DNA of 64,000 nucleotides from Brenneria nigrifluens DSM 30175 = ATCC 13028 (GTDB taxonomy: Bacteria; Pseudomonadota; Gammaproteobacteria; Enterobacterales; Enterobacteriaceae), in contig NZ_CP034036.1 of the NCBI RefSeq assembly GCF_005484965.1, forward strand, positions 248,001 to 312,000, written 5' to 3'. Made by a program: the position numbers and the translations under genes. Each line of letters begins with the position of its first letter. Position 1 is the stretch's first letter. The notes under the pieces are model-generated. The model was not told the DNA's origin. It made no database searches and saw only the letters and a list, made by a program, of their open reading frames with translations. Shown in pieces: positions 1 to 13,546 of this stretch.

Positions 1-3002
<3,002 letters not shown>

Positions 3003-3027
3003 GGTGATCTCCGCGTTCAGGGTGGGG

Positions 3028-3044
3028 ATCTGGTACGACCAGAT
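3028..3044 (-). promoter_or_regulatory. FadR operator of fadBA
   Basis: The sequence ATCTGGTACGACCAGAT has perfect 7-base arms (ATCTGGT/ACCAGAT) around a 3-base centre. It fits the FadR consensus and, from memory, is the same as the E. coli fadB operator. It lies just downstream of the predicted -10 element, where bound FadR would block transcription of fadBA. Repression of this operon by FadR is established in E. coli; here it is inferred from the site. Confidence 0.85.
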
Positions 3045-3056
3045 GATTGAATTGTG

Positions 3057-3083
3057 GTTATAATGTTAAATTTTTGCAAACAA
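3057..3083 (-). promoter_or_regulatory. Predicted fadBA promoter
   Basis: On the minus strand TTGTTT (3083-3078) and TATAAC (3062-3057) are separated by 15 bases; shifting the -35 by one base gives 16. The -10 sits 12 bases before the FadR operator, so the operator would overlap the transcription start. This is a motif-based prediction only. Confidence 0.45.
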
Positions 3084-3186
3084 GGGATTGTTTTTTTGCC
3101 GGAGAGATCACAAAGCAGCCGACACTGCCGTTGAATCACGGCTGTGTTAAAATGGATGGATAATGCAGTGACAAACAGGGATACCC

Positions 3187-4518
3187 ATGGAAAAGCTGGC
3201 TTCTTTATATCACCATCATCTGGTTACGTTGCAGCAGCGGGCGCAGGCGGTGCTGGCGCGCCATCAGCTTGACGCCTTGCTGATTCACTCCGGCGAACTG
3301 CTGACGGTATTCCTGGACGATCACGACTACCCATTCAAGGTCAATCCGCAGTTTAAAGCCTGGGTTCCGGTGACCCGAGTGCCGAATTGCTGGTTATGGA
3401 TTGACGGCGTCAATGCGCCGAAACTGTGGTTCTACTCCCCGGTGGATTACTGGCATAACGTCGCGCCGGTTCCGGAAAGTTTCTGGACGGACGAGGTGGA
3501 CATTACGGTTCTGCGCAACGCCGATGATATCGGTTCGCTGCTTCCCTCGGCGCGCCGGCGGGTCGCCTACCTCGGTTACGCTCCGCAGCGCGCCCTGAAC
3601 CTGGGAATTGACGCCGCCAATATTAACCCGCAGGGCGTGCTGGATTATCTGCACTACTATCGCGCCTATAAAACAGACTATGAACTGGCCTGCATGCGCG
3701 AAGCCCAGAAAACCGCGGTCGTCGGGCACCGCGCCGCGCACGAGGCTTTTCTGTCCGGCATGAGCGAGTTCGATATCAATCTGGCTTATCTGACGGCCAC
3801 CGGCCACCGAGATACCGACGTGCCCTACGGCAATATCGTGGCGCTGAATGAGCATGCCGCGGTACTGCATTACACCCAGTTGGAGCATCAGGCGCCGTCG
3901 GAAGCGCGCAGTTTCCTGATCGATGCGGGCGCGGAATATAATGGCTATGCGGCCGATCTTACCCGCACTTACTCCGCGCAGAGCGATAATGCATTTGCCG
4001 CGCTGGTGAAAGATTTGAATCAGGAACAGCTGAGCCTTATCGACACTATTCGCAGCGGAGTACGCTATACCGATTACCATATTCAGATGCATCAGCGCGT
4101 TGCCAAGTTGTTGACGTCACATCGATTGGTTCAGGAGATCAGCGAAGAGGCGATGGTGGAAAAAGGGCTTACCGCGCCGTTCCTGCCGCATGGCCTGGGG
4201 CACCCTCTGGGATTGCAGGTGCATGACGTGGCGGGCTTTATGCAGGACGACCACGGTAGCCACCTGGCCGCGCCCGCGCAGCATCCCTATCTGCGCTGCA
4301 CCCGGATACTGGAGCCCGGCATGGTCGTGACTATCGAGCCGGGCATTTATTTTATCGACTCTCTGCTGGCGCCGTGGCGCGAGGGCGAATTCAGCCGGCA
4401 TTTCGACTGGCAGAGGATTGATGCGCTGAAACCCTTTGGCGGCATCCGCATCGAAGATAATATCGTTATCCATGAAAAACGGGTGGAAAACATGACCCGC
4501 GATCTGAACCTATCCTGA
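3187..4518 (+). CDS. pepQ: Xaa-Pro dipeptidase PepQ
   Basis: A 443-residue cytoplasmic metallopeptidase of the M24B (pita-bread) family, which splits dipeptides with a C-terminal proline and also hydrolyses some organophosphate esters. All five dinuclear-metal ligands fall at the E. coli numbers: Asp246 (FLIDAGAEY), Asp257 (AADLTRTYS), His339 (HGLGHPLGL), Glu384 (VTIEPGIYF) and Glu423 (GIRIEDNIV). The gene is divergent from fadB and its TGA overlaps the ATG of yigZ by one base (TGATG), so translation of the two is probably coupled. The order fadB-pepQ-yigZ-trkH-hemG is the E. coli order. The assignment is secure. Confidence 0.97.
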   Translation: MEKLASLYHHHLVTLQQRAQAVLARHQLDALLIHSGELLTVFLDDHDYPFKVNPQFKAWVPVTRVPNCWLWIDGVNAPKLWFYSPVDYWHNVAPVPESFWTDEVDITVLRNADDIGSLLPSARRRVAYLGYAPQRALNLGIDAANINPQGVLDYLHYYRAYKTDYELACMREAQKTAVVGHRAAHEAFLSGMSEFDINLAYLTATGHRDTDVPYGNIVALNEHAAVLHYTQLEHQAPSEARSFLIDAGAEYNGYAADLTRTYSAQSDNAFAALVKDLNQEQLSLIDTIRSGVRYTDYHIQMHQRVAKLLTSHRLVQEISEEAMVEKGLTAPFLPHGLGHPLGLQVHDVAGFMQDDHGSHLAAPAQHPYLRCTRILEPGMVVTIEPGIYFIDSLLAPWREGEFSRHFDWQRIDALKPFGGIRIEDNIVIHEKRVENMTRDLNLS

Positions 4519-5132
4519 TGCAGGCCTACCCCGTACCGGCGGCGCCGGTCAGCATAAGTGAGGAAATCAAGAAAAGCCGTTTTATCACTTTACTTGCGCC
4601 GACCGAGGGCGTGGACGCCGCGAAAAACTTTGTGCAGCAGGTGAGGGCGCAGCATTTCGCTGCCAGGCATCACTGCTGGGCGTATGTCGCCGGGGCGCCG
4701 GACGATTCCCAACAGCTTGGATTTTCCGATGACGGCGAGCCTTCCGGCACCGCCGGCAAGCCGATGCTGGCGCAGTTGCTGGGGAGCGGCATCGGGGAGA
4801 TTAGCGCCGTCGTGGTACGTTACTACGGCGGGATCCAGTTGGGGACCGGCGGGCTGGTGAAAGCCTATGGCGGCGGCGTCCAGCAGGCGCTGAAGATGGT
4901 ATCGCTGCGGGAGAAAGTTTTACAGAAAGAATATGGCTTGCGATGCGACTATGCGTTATTACCTCAGGTTGAATCACTGCTATATCATTTCGGCGGGCGG
5001 ATATTGCACGGTGATTATGGTGCGGAAGTGACATTGCGTCTGTCTATTCCCGTCAGGGGAGTAGAGGAAGCTGCGCAGAGGTTGCGTGATATCAGCCGCG
5101 GCTCGTTGCATTTATTGCCGATTTCACAATAA
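4518..5132 (+). CDS. yigZ: IMPACT-family protein YigZ
   Basis: A 204-residue member of the UPF0029/IMPACT family. The N-terminal domain (about residues 1-130) carries the diagnostic motif DDGEPSGTAGKPML followed by VVVRYYGGIQLGTGGLVKAY. The C-terminal part is the ferredoxin-like domain that resembles elongation-factor domains. Eukaryotic IMPACT binds GCN1 and modulates translational control; the bacterial role is not settled, so only the family is assigned. It is coupled to pepQ by a one-base overlap and followed closely by trkH. Confidence 0.93.
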   Translation: MQAYPVPAAPVSISEEIKKSRFITLLAPTEGVDAAKNFVQQVRAQHFAARHHCWAYVAGAPDDSQQLGFSDDGEPSGTAGKPMLAQLLGSGIGEISAVVVRYYGGIQLGTGGLVKAYGGGVQQALKMVSLREKVLQKEYGLRCDYALLPQVESLLYHFGGRILHGDYGAEVTLRLSIPVRGVEEAAQRLRDISRGSLHLLPISQ

Positions 5133-5172
5133 TCCCAGCGCTGGTTTATGAATCATTAAGGAATTTTCTGCA

Positions 5173-6624
5173 ATGCAGTTGCGTGCCATAACCCGTATTG
5201 TCGGCCTGCTGGTTATCCTGTTCTCCGGGACCATGTTTATTCCCGGCCTGGTGGCCTTGATCTATCGCGACGGCGCAGGACGGGCTTTCACCCAAACCTT
5301 TCTGGTCGCCCTGGCGATCGGCATCGTGCTGTGGCTGCCGAACAGAAAGCAGAAGCATGAGTTGAAATCGCGCGAAGGATTTTTGATCGTCGTATTGTTC
5401 TGGACGGTGCTGGGCAGCGTGGGAGCGCTTCCTTTTCTGTTTGCGGAGCATCCTAATCTCGGCGTGACCGATGCGTTTTTCGAGTCCTTCTCCGGGTTGA
5501 CCACCACTGGAGCAACCACGCTGGTCGGGCTGGACTCACTGCCGAAGGCGATTCTTTTCTATCGGCAAATGCTGCAGTGGTTCGGCGGTATGGGGATCAT
5601 TGTGCTGGCTGTCGCCATCCTGCCGATATTGGGCGTCGGCGGTATGCAGCTCTATCGCGCTGAAATGCCGGGGCCGCTGAAAGATAACAAAATGCGCCCG
5701 CGGATTGCCGATACCGCCAAAACGCTATGGCTGATCTATCTGCTGCTCACCGTCGCCTGCGCCGTATCGCTGTGGCTGGCGGGGATGCCGATTTTCGACG
5801 CCATCGGCCACAGCTTCTCAACGGTATCGGTAGGCGGTTTTTCTACCCACGACGCCAGTATCGGCTATTTTAACAACCCGACGATTAACAGCATCGTCGC
5901 GGTGTTTTTGTTGATTTCCGGCTGTAACTTTGGCCTGCACTTTGCGGTGTTGAGCGGACGCAGCCTCAAGGTTTACTGGCGCGATCCCGAATTCCGCATG
6001 TTTATTTTTATACAGATATCGCTGGTTGCGGTATGCACCTTGGTATTGTGGTTCCATAATGTCTACGCCAGCGGTATGCAAACGCTGAATCAGGCCTTTT
6101 TTCAGGTGGTGTCGATGGCGACCACGGCGGGGTTTACCACCGATAGCATCGCCTCCTGGCCGCTTTTTTTACCCGTATTGCTCCTGTGTTCCGCCTTTAT
6201 CGGCGGGTGTGCCGGGTCGACCGGCGGCGGTTTGAAAGTCATCCGTATTCTGCTGCTTTTTCTGCAGGGTTCCCGTGAGTTGAAACGTCTGGTTCATCCC
6301 AATGCGGTATACACCATAAAACTGGGCCACCGTGCGCTGCCGGAGCGGATATTAGAGGCCGTTTGGGGCTTCTTTTCCGCCTATGCGCTGGTTTTTATCG
6401 TCAGTATGCTGGCGGTGATTGCGACGGGCGTGGATGATTTCTCCGCTTTTGCCGCCGTTGCCGCCACGCTGAATAATCTGGGGCCTGGGCTGGGGGTGGT
6501 GGCGGATAATTTCACTTCAATGAATGATGCGGCAAAGTGGATATTGATTCTGACCATGCTGTTCGGACGCTTGGAGGTGTTTACTCTTTTAGTCCTGTTT
6601 ACGCCGACTTTCTGGCGGGAATAA
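5173..6624 (+). CDS. trkH: Trk potassium uptake channel subunit TrkH
   Basis: A 483-residue inner-membrane protein, the same length as E. coli TrkH. It forms the low-affinity K+ translocation pore and works with the cytoplasmic nucleotide-binding TrkA and, in E. coli, with SapD. Four pore-loop repeats are visible, each with the selectivity-filter glycine: TTTGATTLVG (near 110), TVSVGGFSTHD (near 220), TTAGFTTDS (near 315) and NNLGPGLGV (near 435). Hydrophobic membrane segments flank them. A good ribosome site (AAGGA) sits 9 bases before the ATG. hemG follows 21 bases later, which suggests cotranscription. Confidence 0.97.
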   Translation: MQLRAITRIVGLLVILFSGTMFIPGLVALIYRDGAGRAFTQTFLVALAIGIVLWLPNRKQKHELKSREGFLIVVLFWTVLGSVGALPFLFAEHPNLGVTDAFFESFSGLTTTGATTLVGLDSLPKAILFYRQMLQWFGGMGIIVLAVAILPILGVGGMQLYRAEMPGPLKDNKMRPRIADTAKTLWLIYLLLTVACAVSLWLAGMPIFDAIGHSFSTVSVGGFSTHDASIGYFNNPTINSIVAVFLLISGCNFGLHFAVLSGRSLKVYWRDPEFRMFIFIQISLVAVCTLVLWFHNVYASGMQTLNQAFFQVVSMATTAGFTTDSIASWPLFLPVLLLCSAFIGGCAGSTGGGLKVIRILLLFLQGSRELKRLVHPNAVYTIKLGHRALPERILEAVWGFFSAYALVFIVSMLAVIATGVDDFSAFAAVAATLNNLGPGLGVVADNFTSMNDAAKWILILTMLFGRLEVFTLLVLFTPTFWRE

Positions 6625-6645
6625 AACAGACAAAGGAATAGCGTA

Positions 6646-7185
6646 ATGAAAGCTTTGATATTGTTTTCCAGTACGGACGGGCAGACAAGAGAGATAGCCT
6701 CTTATATTGCCAACACGCTTAAAGGGACATTGGCGTGCGATGTCGTCAGCTTATTAAGTAAGCATGATATCGACGTAACTAAATACGATGCGATCCTGAT
6801 CGGCGCTTCGGTACGCTATGGGCGTTTTAATCCGGCGGTAAACCAGTTTATTCGGCGGCACCTGACGCGCTTACAGCAATTGCCCAGCGCTTTCTTCTCG
6901 GTCAATCTTACGGCGCGCAAACCAGAAAAACGCACGTTACAAACCAACGCCTATACGCGTAAATTTTTGCTAAGTTCGCCGTGGCGGCCGGACTTATGCG
7001 GCGTTTTCGCCGGCGCGCTGCGCTATCCGCGCTATCGGTGGATTGACCGGGTGATGATTCAGTTGATTATGCGTATGACCGGTGGTGAAACGGATAGCAG
7101 TAAAGAGATTGAATACACCGACTGGGATCAGGTTGCGCGTTTTGCCCATGAGTTTGGGCAGATGGCGCGGAAAAAAAGCGCATAG
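6646..7185 (+). CDS. hemG: Menaquinone-dependent protoporphyrinogen IX dehydrogenase HemG
   Basis: A 179-residue flavodoxin-like protein (181 in E. coli) that oxidises protoporphyrinogen IX to protoporphyrin IX in haem synthesis, passing electrons to menaquinone or ubiquinone at the inner membrane. The FMN phosphate-binding loop is [12 protein letters not shown] at residues 7-18. The family-specific insert with basic and hydrophobic residues ([17 protein letters not shown]) lies near residue 100. The gene follows trkH and immediately precedes the rrn operon, matching the E. coli hemG-rrnA junction. Its stop codon is inside a terminator-like hairpin. Confidence 0.96.
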   Translation: MKALILFSSTDGQTREIASYIANTLKGTLACDVVSLLSKHDIDVTKYDAILIGASVRYGRFNPAVNQFIRRHLTRLQQLPSAFFSVNLTARKPEKRTLQTNAYTRKFLLSSPWRPDLCGVFAGALRYPRYRWIDRVMIQLIMRMTGGETDSSKEIEYTDWDQVARFAHEFGQMARKKSA

Positions 7186-7198
7186 TGCGCTCTTTTTC
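7171..7198 (+). terminator. Predicted hemG terminator overlapping the stop codon
   Basis: An A-tract, the stem GCGCA/TGCGC with the hemG stop TAG as its 3-base loop, and then TCTTTTT. The flanking A- and T-tracts extend the pairing, so it could act in both directions. It would separate hemG from the rRNA promoters. Prediction from the sequence only. Confidence 0.5.
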
Positions 7199-7248
7199 CG
7201 CGCGTTGCCGAAAAAAAACGCACTCAGTCACTTTTTTGCATTTAGCCC

Positions 7249-7276
7249 TTGTAAGCCGCCGAGAACGCCCTATAAT
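7249..7276 (+). promoter_or_regulatory. rrn P1 promoter
   Basis: TTGTAA (7249-7254) and TATAAT (7271-7276) are separated by 16 bases, the rrn P1 spacing. The GC-rich discriminator GCGCCTCCACTGAC follows, nearly the same as in E. coli rrn P1 promoters and typical of control by ppGpp/DksA and growth rate. A-rich DNA upstream (7211-7218) could serve as part of an UP element. Confidence 0.9.
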
Positions 7277-7345
7277 GCGCCTCCACTGACACGGCAACGG
7301 CGGCAACGCGGTTGTGATGACGGTAGGAAGCCAGGCAATAATCAC

Positions 7346-7373
7346 TTGACTTCACAGCGGAATTGCATAACAT
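7346..7373 (+). promoter_or_regulatory. rrn P2 promoter
   Basis: TTGACT (7346-7351) and TAACAT (7368-7373) are spaced by 16 bases, about 97 bases after the P1 -10. The position matches the tandem P1-P2 layout of enterobacterial rrn operons. Confidence 0.75.
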
Positions 7374-7404
7374 ATGCGGCCCGCGCCACGGCGTAACGTG
7401 GCAC

Positions 7405-7416
7405 TGCTCTTTAACA
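7405..7416 (+). promoter_or_regulatory. boxA antitermination element of the rrn leader
   Basis: TGCTCTTTAACA matches rrn boxA, the RNA site bound by NusB-NusE(S10) for rRNA antitermination. It lies downstream of P2 in the 16S leader. A second copy occurs before the 23S gene. Confidence 0.85.
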
Positions 7417-7567
7417 ATTTAATCAGACAATCTGTGTGGGCACTCACAAGACGATATCCGCAAACGATATACAAAGTCTTGAAGAGTGACTGACAGTAAA
7501 TTCATTACGAATAAACAGTTATAAATTCTTTGAGCATGCTATTAACGTAGCGAATCAAACAAATCTT

Positions 7568-9109
<1,542 letters not shown>

Positions 9110-9186
9110 AACTGAAGTGAGATATTGGAAGGTGCAGTGTCCACAACAGATTGTCTGATGAAAATAACGAGCAGAAATACCTTAAT

Positions 9187-9263
<77 letters not shown>

Positions 9264-9378
9264 ACTCTACTTATCCTTGAAATCTTCGCTGCTGCGTTGC
9301 TCATGTGCGTTTGCACACTGCGCTACTCGCAACGAACCTTTCGTCGGCTAAGCGAGTTGGCAGAGGTATGACTGATTT

Positions 9379-9454
9379 GGGGCTATAGCTCAGCTGGGAG
9401 AGCGCCTGCTTTGCACGCAGGAGGTCTGCGGTTCGATCCCGCATAGCTCCACCA
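9379..9454 (+). tRNA. alaT: tRNA-Ala (TGC anticodon)
   Basis: A 76-base cloverleaf beginning GGGGCTATAGCTCAGC with the anticodon loop TTTGCAC (TGC) and encoded CCA. It contains the conserved T-loop GTTCGATCCC. It is the second tRNA of the 16S-23S spacer. Confidence 0.98.
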
Positions 9455-9501
9455 TTAAAAAGACTTCAGAGCGTATTGGCGACAGTATGCTGCGAAGTAT
9501 T

Positions 9502-9513
9502 TGCTCTTTAACA
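9502..9513 (+). promoter_or_regulatory. boxA element of the 16S-23S spacer
   Basis: A second exact TGCTCTTTAACA, 155 bases before the start of 23S. Spacer boxA elements are a standard part of rrn antitermination and reload the NusB/S10 complex before 23S. Confidence 0.8.
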
Positions 9514-10206
9514 ATCCGGAACAAGCTGAAAATTGAAACGACGCAGCTGAACATTACCCGCGAGGGTAATGATTTTGTTGTGTCAGAGTCTCTCAAATAA
9601 TCGCAGCACGACGTGTTCTCTGTAAGAGGCCCTAGGCCGTACAGAAAGAAACACCTTCGGGTTGTGAGGTTAAGCGACTAAGCGTACACGGTGGATGCCT
9701 AGGCAGTCAGAGGCGATGAAGGGCGTGCTAATCTGCGAAAAGCGTCGGCAAGGTGATATGAACCGTTACACCCGACGATACCCGAATGGGGAAACCCAGT
9801 GCAATACGTTGCACTATTTCATGGTGAATACATAGCCATGAAAGGCGAACCGGGGGAACTGAAACATCTCAGTACCCCGAGGAAAAGAAATCAACCGAGA
9901 TTCCCCCAGTAGCGGCGAGCGAACGGGGAGGAGCCCAGAACCATCATCAGTTTGTGTGTCAGTGGAAGCGTCTGGAAAGTCGCGCAACAAAGGGTGATAG
10001 TCCCGTACACGAAGATGCACATGCTGTGAGTTCGATGAGTAGGGCGGGACACGAGATATCCTGTCTGAAGATGGGGGGACCATCCTCCAAGGCTAAATAC
10101 TCCTGACTGACCGATAGTGAACCAGTACCGTGAGGGAAAGGCGAAAAGAACCCCGGCGAGGGGAGTGAAACAGAACCTGAAACCGTGTACGTACAAGCAG
10201 TGGGAG

Positions 10207-10324
10207 CCCCACCACCAAAACACTTCCGGGCCGAGAGGCGATGCGGATGTCGAGGTGACGGTTGTCATCGCGTTTTTTGCGATGAGCAACACACAAAACA
10301 AGCCGTGAGTGTTTTGGGGTGGGG
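10207..10324 (+). other. Intervening sequence in 23S helix 25
   Basis: The E. coli helix 25 loop is very short at this point. Here the arms CCCCACCACCAAAACACT (from 10207) and AGTGTTTTGGGGTGGGG (ending 10324) pair over 17 base pairs with one bulged A. They enclose about 80 bases that include a second perfect hairpin, CATCGC-GTTTTTT-GCGATG. Length, place and long closing stem match the helix 25 class of enterobacterial 23S intervening sequences, which are cut out by RNase III without religation. Confidence 0.88.
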
Positions 10325-10745
10325 TGACTGCGTACCTTTTGTATAATGGGTCAGCGACTTATATTCTGTAGCAAGGTTAACCGAATAGGGGAGCCGCAGG
10401 GAAACCGAGTCTTAACTGGGCGTCAAGTTGCAGGGTATAGACCCGAAACCCGGTGATCTAGCCATGGGCAGGTTGAAGGTTGGGTAACACTAACTGGAGG
10501 ACCGAACCGACTAATGTTGAAAAATTAGCGGATGACTTGTGGCTGGGGGTGAAAGGCCAATCAAACCGGGAGATAGCTGGTTCTCCCCGAAAGCTATTTA
10601 GGTAGCGCCTCGTGAACTCATCTGCGGGGGTAGAGCACTGTTTCGACTAGGGGGTCATCCCGACTTACCAACTCGATGCAAACTGCGAATACCGTAGAAT
10701 GTAATCACGGGAGACACACGGCGGGTGCTAACGTCCGTCGTGAAG

Positions 10746-10778
<33 letters not shown>

Positions 10779-10825
10779 AAAGTCATGGTTAAGTGGGAAA
10801 CGATGTGGGAAGGCCCAGACAGCCA

Positions 10826-10857
<32 letters not shown>

Positions 10858-10938
10858 GAAAGCGTAATAGCTCACTGGTCGAGTCGGCCTGCGCGGAAGA
10901 TGTAACGGGGCTAAACCATGCACCGAAGCTGCGGCAGC

Positions 10939-11051
10939 GAACGTATCACTTAAAACGCTTAACGTGACGGCGAAGCTGGCACGTTCAAGCCACAAAAACG
11001 TTGAGTTGGCCTGAGCGCTGACAGACGGCAAGGCGTTTTAAGGATACGTTC
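10939..11051 (+). other. Intervening sequence in 23S helix 45
   Basis: Helix 45, normally a short hairpin, is opened by about 100 bases. The arms GAACGTATCACTTAAAACGC (10939-10958) and GCGTTTTAAGGATACGTTC (11033-11051) form a 19-base-pair stem with a single bulged A. The normal 23S sequence GTTGGGTAGGGGAGCG resumes straight after. This is the classical site of the Salmonella/Yersinia/Proteus-type intervening sequence. Confidence 0.9.
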
Positions 11052-11757
11052 GTTGGGTAGGGGAGCGTTCTGTAAGCCGTAGAAGGTGGCCTGTGAGGGC
11101 TGCTGGAGGTATCAGAAGTGCGAATGCTGACATAAGTAACGATAATGCGGGTGAAAAACCCGCACGCCGGAAGACCAAGGGTTCCTGTCCAACGTTAATC
11201 GGGGCAGGGTGAGTCGACCCCTAAGGCGAGGCCGAAAGGCGTAGTCGATGGGAAACGGGTTAATATTCCCGTACTGGTTGTTACTGCGAAGGGGGGACGG
11301 AGAAAGCTAGGTTGGCCGGGCGACGGTAGTCCCGGTTTAAGCGTGAAGGTGGGTGTTTTTGGAAAATCCGGAACACCGTTAACACTGAGGCGTGACGACG
11401 AGTCACTACGGTGACGAAGTAACCGATGCTACGCTTCCAGGAAAAGCCTCTAAGCACCAGGTAACAGTCAATCGTACCCCAAACCGACACAGGTGGTCAG
11501 GTAGAGAATACTCAGGCGCTTGAGAGAACTCGGGTGAAGGAACTAGGCAAAATGGTGCCGTAACTTCGGGAGAAGGCACGCTGGATTTGGTGAAGTCCCT
11601 TGCGGATGGAGCTGAGACCAGTCGCAGATACCAGCTGGCTGCAACTGTTTAATAAAAACACAGCACTGTGCAAACACGAAAGTGGACGTATACGGTGTGA
11701 CGCCTGCCCGGTGCCGGAAGGTTAATTGATGGGGTCAGCCTTAGGGCGAAGCTCTTG

Positions 11758-11855
<98 letters not shown>

Positions 11856-12277
11856 GGCCAGGCTGTCTCCACCCGAGACTCAGTGAAATTGAACTCGCTG
11901 TGAAGATGCAGTGTACCCGCGGCAAGACGGAAAGACCCCGTGAACCTTTACTATAGCTTGACACTGAACCTTGAGCCTTGATGTGTAGGATAGGTGGGAG
12001 GCTGTGAAGCGTGGACGCCAGTCTGCGTGGAGCCGACCTTGAAATACCACCCTTTGATGTTTGATGTTCTAACGTGGGCCCGTAATCCGGGTTGCGGACA
12101 GTGTCTGGTGGGTAGTTTGACTGGGGCGGTCTCCTCCCAAAGCGTAACGGAGGAGCACGAAGGTTAGCTAATCCTGGTCGGACATCAGGAGGTTAGTGCA
12201 AAGGCATAAGCTAGCTTGACTGCGAGAGTGACGGCTCGAGCAGGTGCGAAAGCAGGTCTTAGTGATCCGGTGGTTCT

Positions 12278-12333
<56 letters not shown>

Positions 12334-12362
12334 ACCGCCCAAGAGTTCATATCGACGGCGGT

Positions 12363-12405
<43 letters not shown>

Positions 12406-12406
12406 T

Positions 12407-12440
<34 letters not shown>

Positions 12441-12517
12441 TGGTACGCGAGCTGGGTTTAGAACGTCGTGAGACAGTTCGGTCCCTATCTGCCGTGGGCG
12501 TTGGAAGATTGAGAGGG

Positions 12518-12549
<32 letters not shown>

Positions 12550-12884
12550 GCACCACTGGTGTACGGGTTGTGATGCCAATTGCATTGCCCGGTAGCTAAG
12601 TGCGGAAGAGATAACCGCTGAAAGCATCTAAGCGGGAAACTTGCCTCGAGATGAGTCTTCCCTGGGACTTCGAGTCCCCTGAAGGGCCGTTGAAGACGAC
12701 GACGTAGATAGGCCGGGTGTGTAAGCGCAGCGATGCGTTGAGCTGACCGGTACTAATGACCCGAGAGGCTTAACCTTACAACACCGAAGGTGTTTTGAGA
12801 GTAGACTCAAAGATAAACGATATTCAGCTTGTTCATGGATTGGTTCTGATGGTTACGGAAGTAACGGTTGGGATAAAATGAATT

Positions 12885-13004
12885 TGCCTGGCGGCGATAG
12901 CGCGGTGGTCCCACCTGACCCCATGCCGAACTCAGCAGTGAAACGCCGTAGCGCCGATGGTAGTGTGGGGTCTCCCCATGTGAGAGTAGGGAACTGCCAG
13001 GCAT
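12885..13004 (+). rRNA. rrf: 5S ribosomal RNA
   Basis: A complete 120-base 5S gene from TGCCTGGCGGCGATAGCG to GGGAACTGCCAGGCAT, the E. coli length. The two ends pair to form helix I. It lies 107 bases after 23S. A 17-base copy of its 3' end recurs at 13130-13146. Confidence 0.98.
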
Positions 13005-13129
13005 CAAATTAGAAGTAGCAGTGAAATCCAACGGGCAGTTCGCTACTCGATAGAGAGTAGGAAAAAAGCCGAAGGCTTTTAAACGTTGCGCAGCAATGGC
13101 CCGTAGGGTGGATCATGAAATGATTCATA

Positions 13130-13146
13130 AACTGCCAGGCATCAAA
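13130..13146 (+). repeat. Remnant of a second 5S 3' end
   Basis: AACTGCCAGGCATCAAA repeats exactly the 3' end and first trailer bases of the 5S gene (12992-13008). No other 5S sequence precedes it; the bases between include a small hairpin with T-tail (13064-13080). The likeliest explanation is a decayed tandem 5S gene or a recombination scar between rrn distal ends. Confidence 0.6.
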
Positions 13147-13236
13147 CACGGATTACCGGGATGACATTCGGTAATCAGGCAAGGGAAAGCTGGCCCGAAA
13201 GGGTGGTATCAGGAAGATACACGTAACAGAATCGGT

Positions 13237-13313
13237 GGAGCGGTAGTTCAGTTGGTTAGAATACCTGCCTGTCACGCAGGGGGTCGCGGGTTCGAGTCCC
13301 GTCCGTTCCGCCA
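13237..13313 (+). tRNA. aspT: tRNA-Asp (GTC anticodon)
   Basis: A 77-base cloverleaf GGAGCGGTAGTTCAGTTGG ... CCA with anticodon loop CTGTCAC (GTC). It is a distal tRNA of the rrn operon. The Asp-Trp pair is found downstream of rrnC in E. coli. Confidence 0.98.
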
Positions 13314-13321
13314 CCCTATTT

Positions 13322-13397
13322 AGGGGCGTAGTTCAATTGGTAGAGCACCGGTCTCCAAAACCGGGTGTTGGGAGTTCGAGTCTCTCCGCCCCTGCCA
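13322..13397 (+). tRNA. trpT: tRNA-Trp (CCA anticodon)
   Basis: A 76-base cloverleaf AGGGGCGTAGTTCAATTGG ... GCCA with anticodon loop CTCCAAA (CCA). It follows tRNA-Asp by 8 bases and is the last gene of the rrn transcript, directly before a strong terminator. Confidence 0.98.
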
Positions 13398-13400
13398 GAT

Positions 13401-13438
13401 AAAAACCCTTCACTTCATCGTGAAGGGTTTTTTGTTTT
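13401..13438 (+). terminator. Rho-independent terminator of the rrn operon
   Basis: The stem AACCCTTCAC/GTGAAGGGTT with a 6-base loop TTCATC is followed by a T-rich tail. It sits just after tRNA-Trp. Confidence 0.88.
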
Positions 13439-13546
13439 AATCTTTCGTCTCGCCATTATCCGTTCCATTCTAGCGCTGGCCATGGGTAAACGGAGTCGGC
13501 ATGCCCGGATTAGCCAGAGCATGCTCAATATCCCCGATAATGCCGT

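Noticed and set aside
10117..10308. Open reading frames running through the 23S helix 25 insertion
   Set aside because: They lie inside a structural RNA gene, have no ribosome sites or family features and arise from stop-poor insertion sequence.
13021..13236. Additional RNA gene between 5S and tRNA-Asp
   Set aside because: Only a 17-base 5S end repeat and small hairpins are present; no complete RNA fold or promoter was seen.
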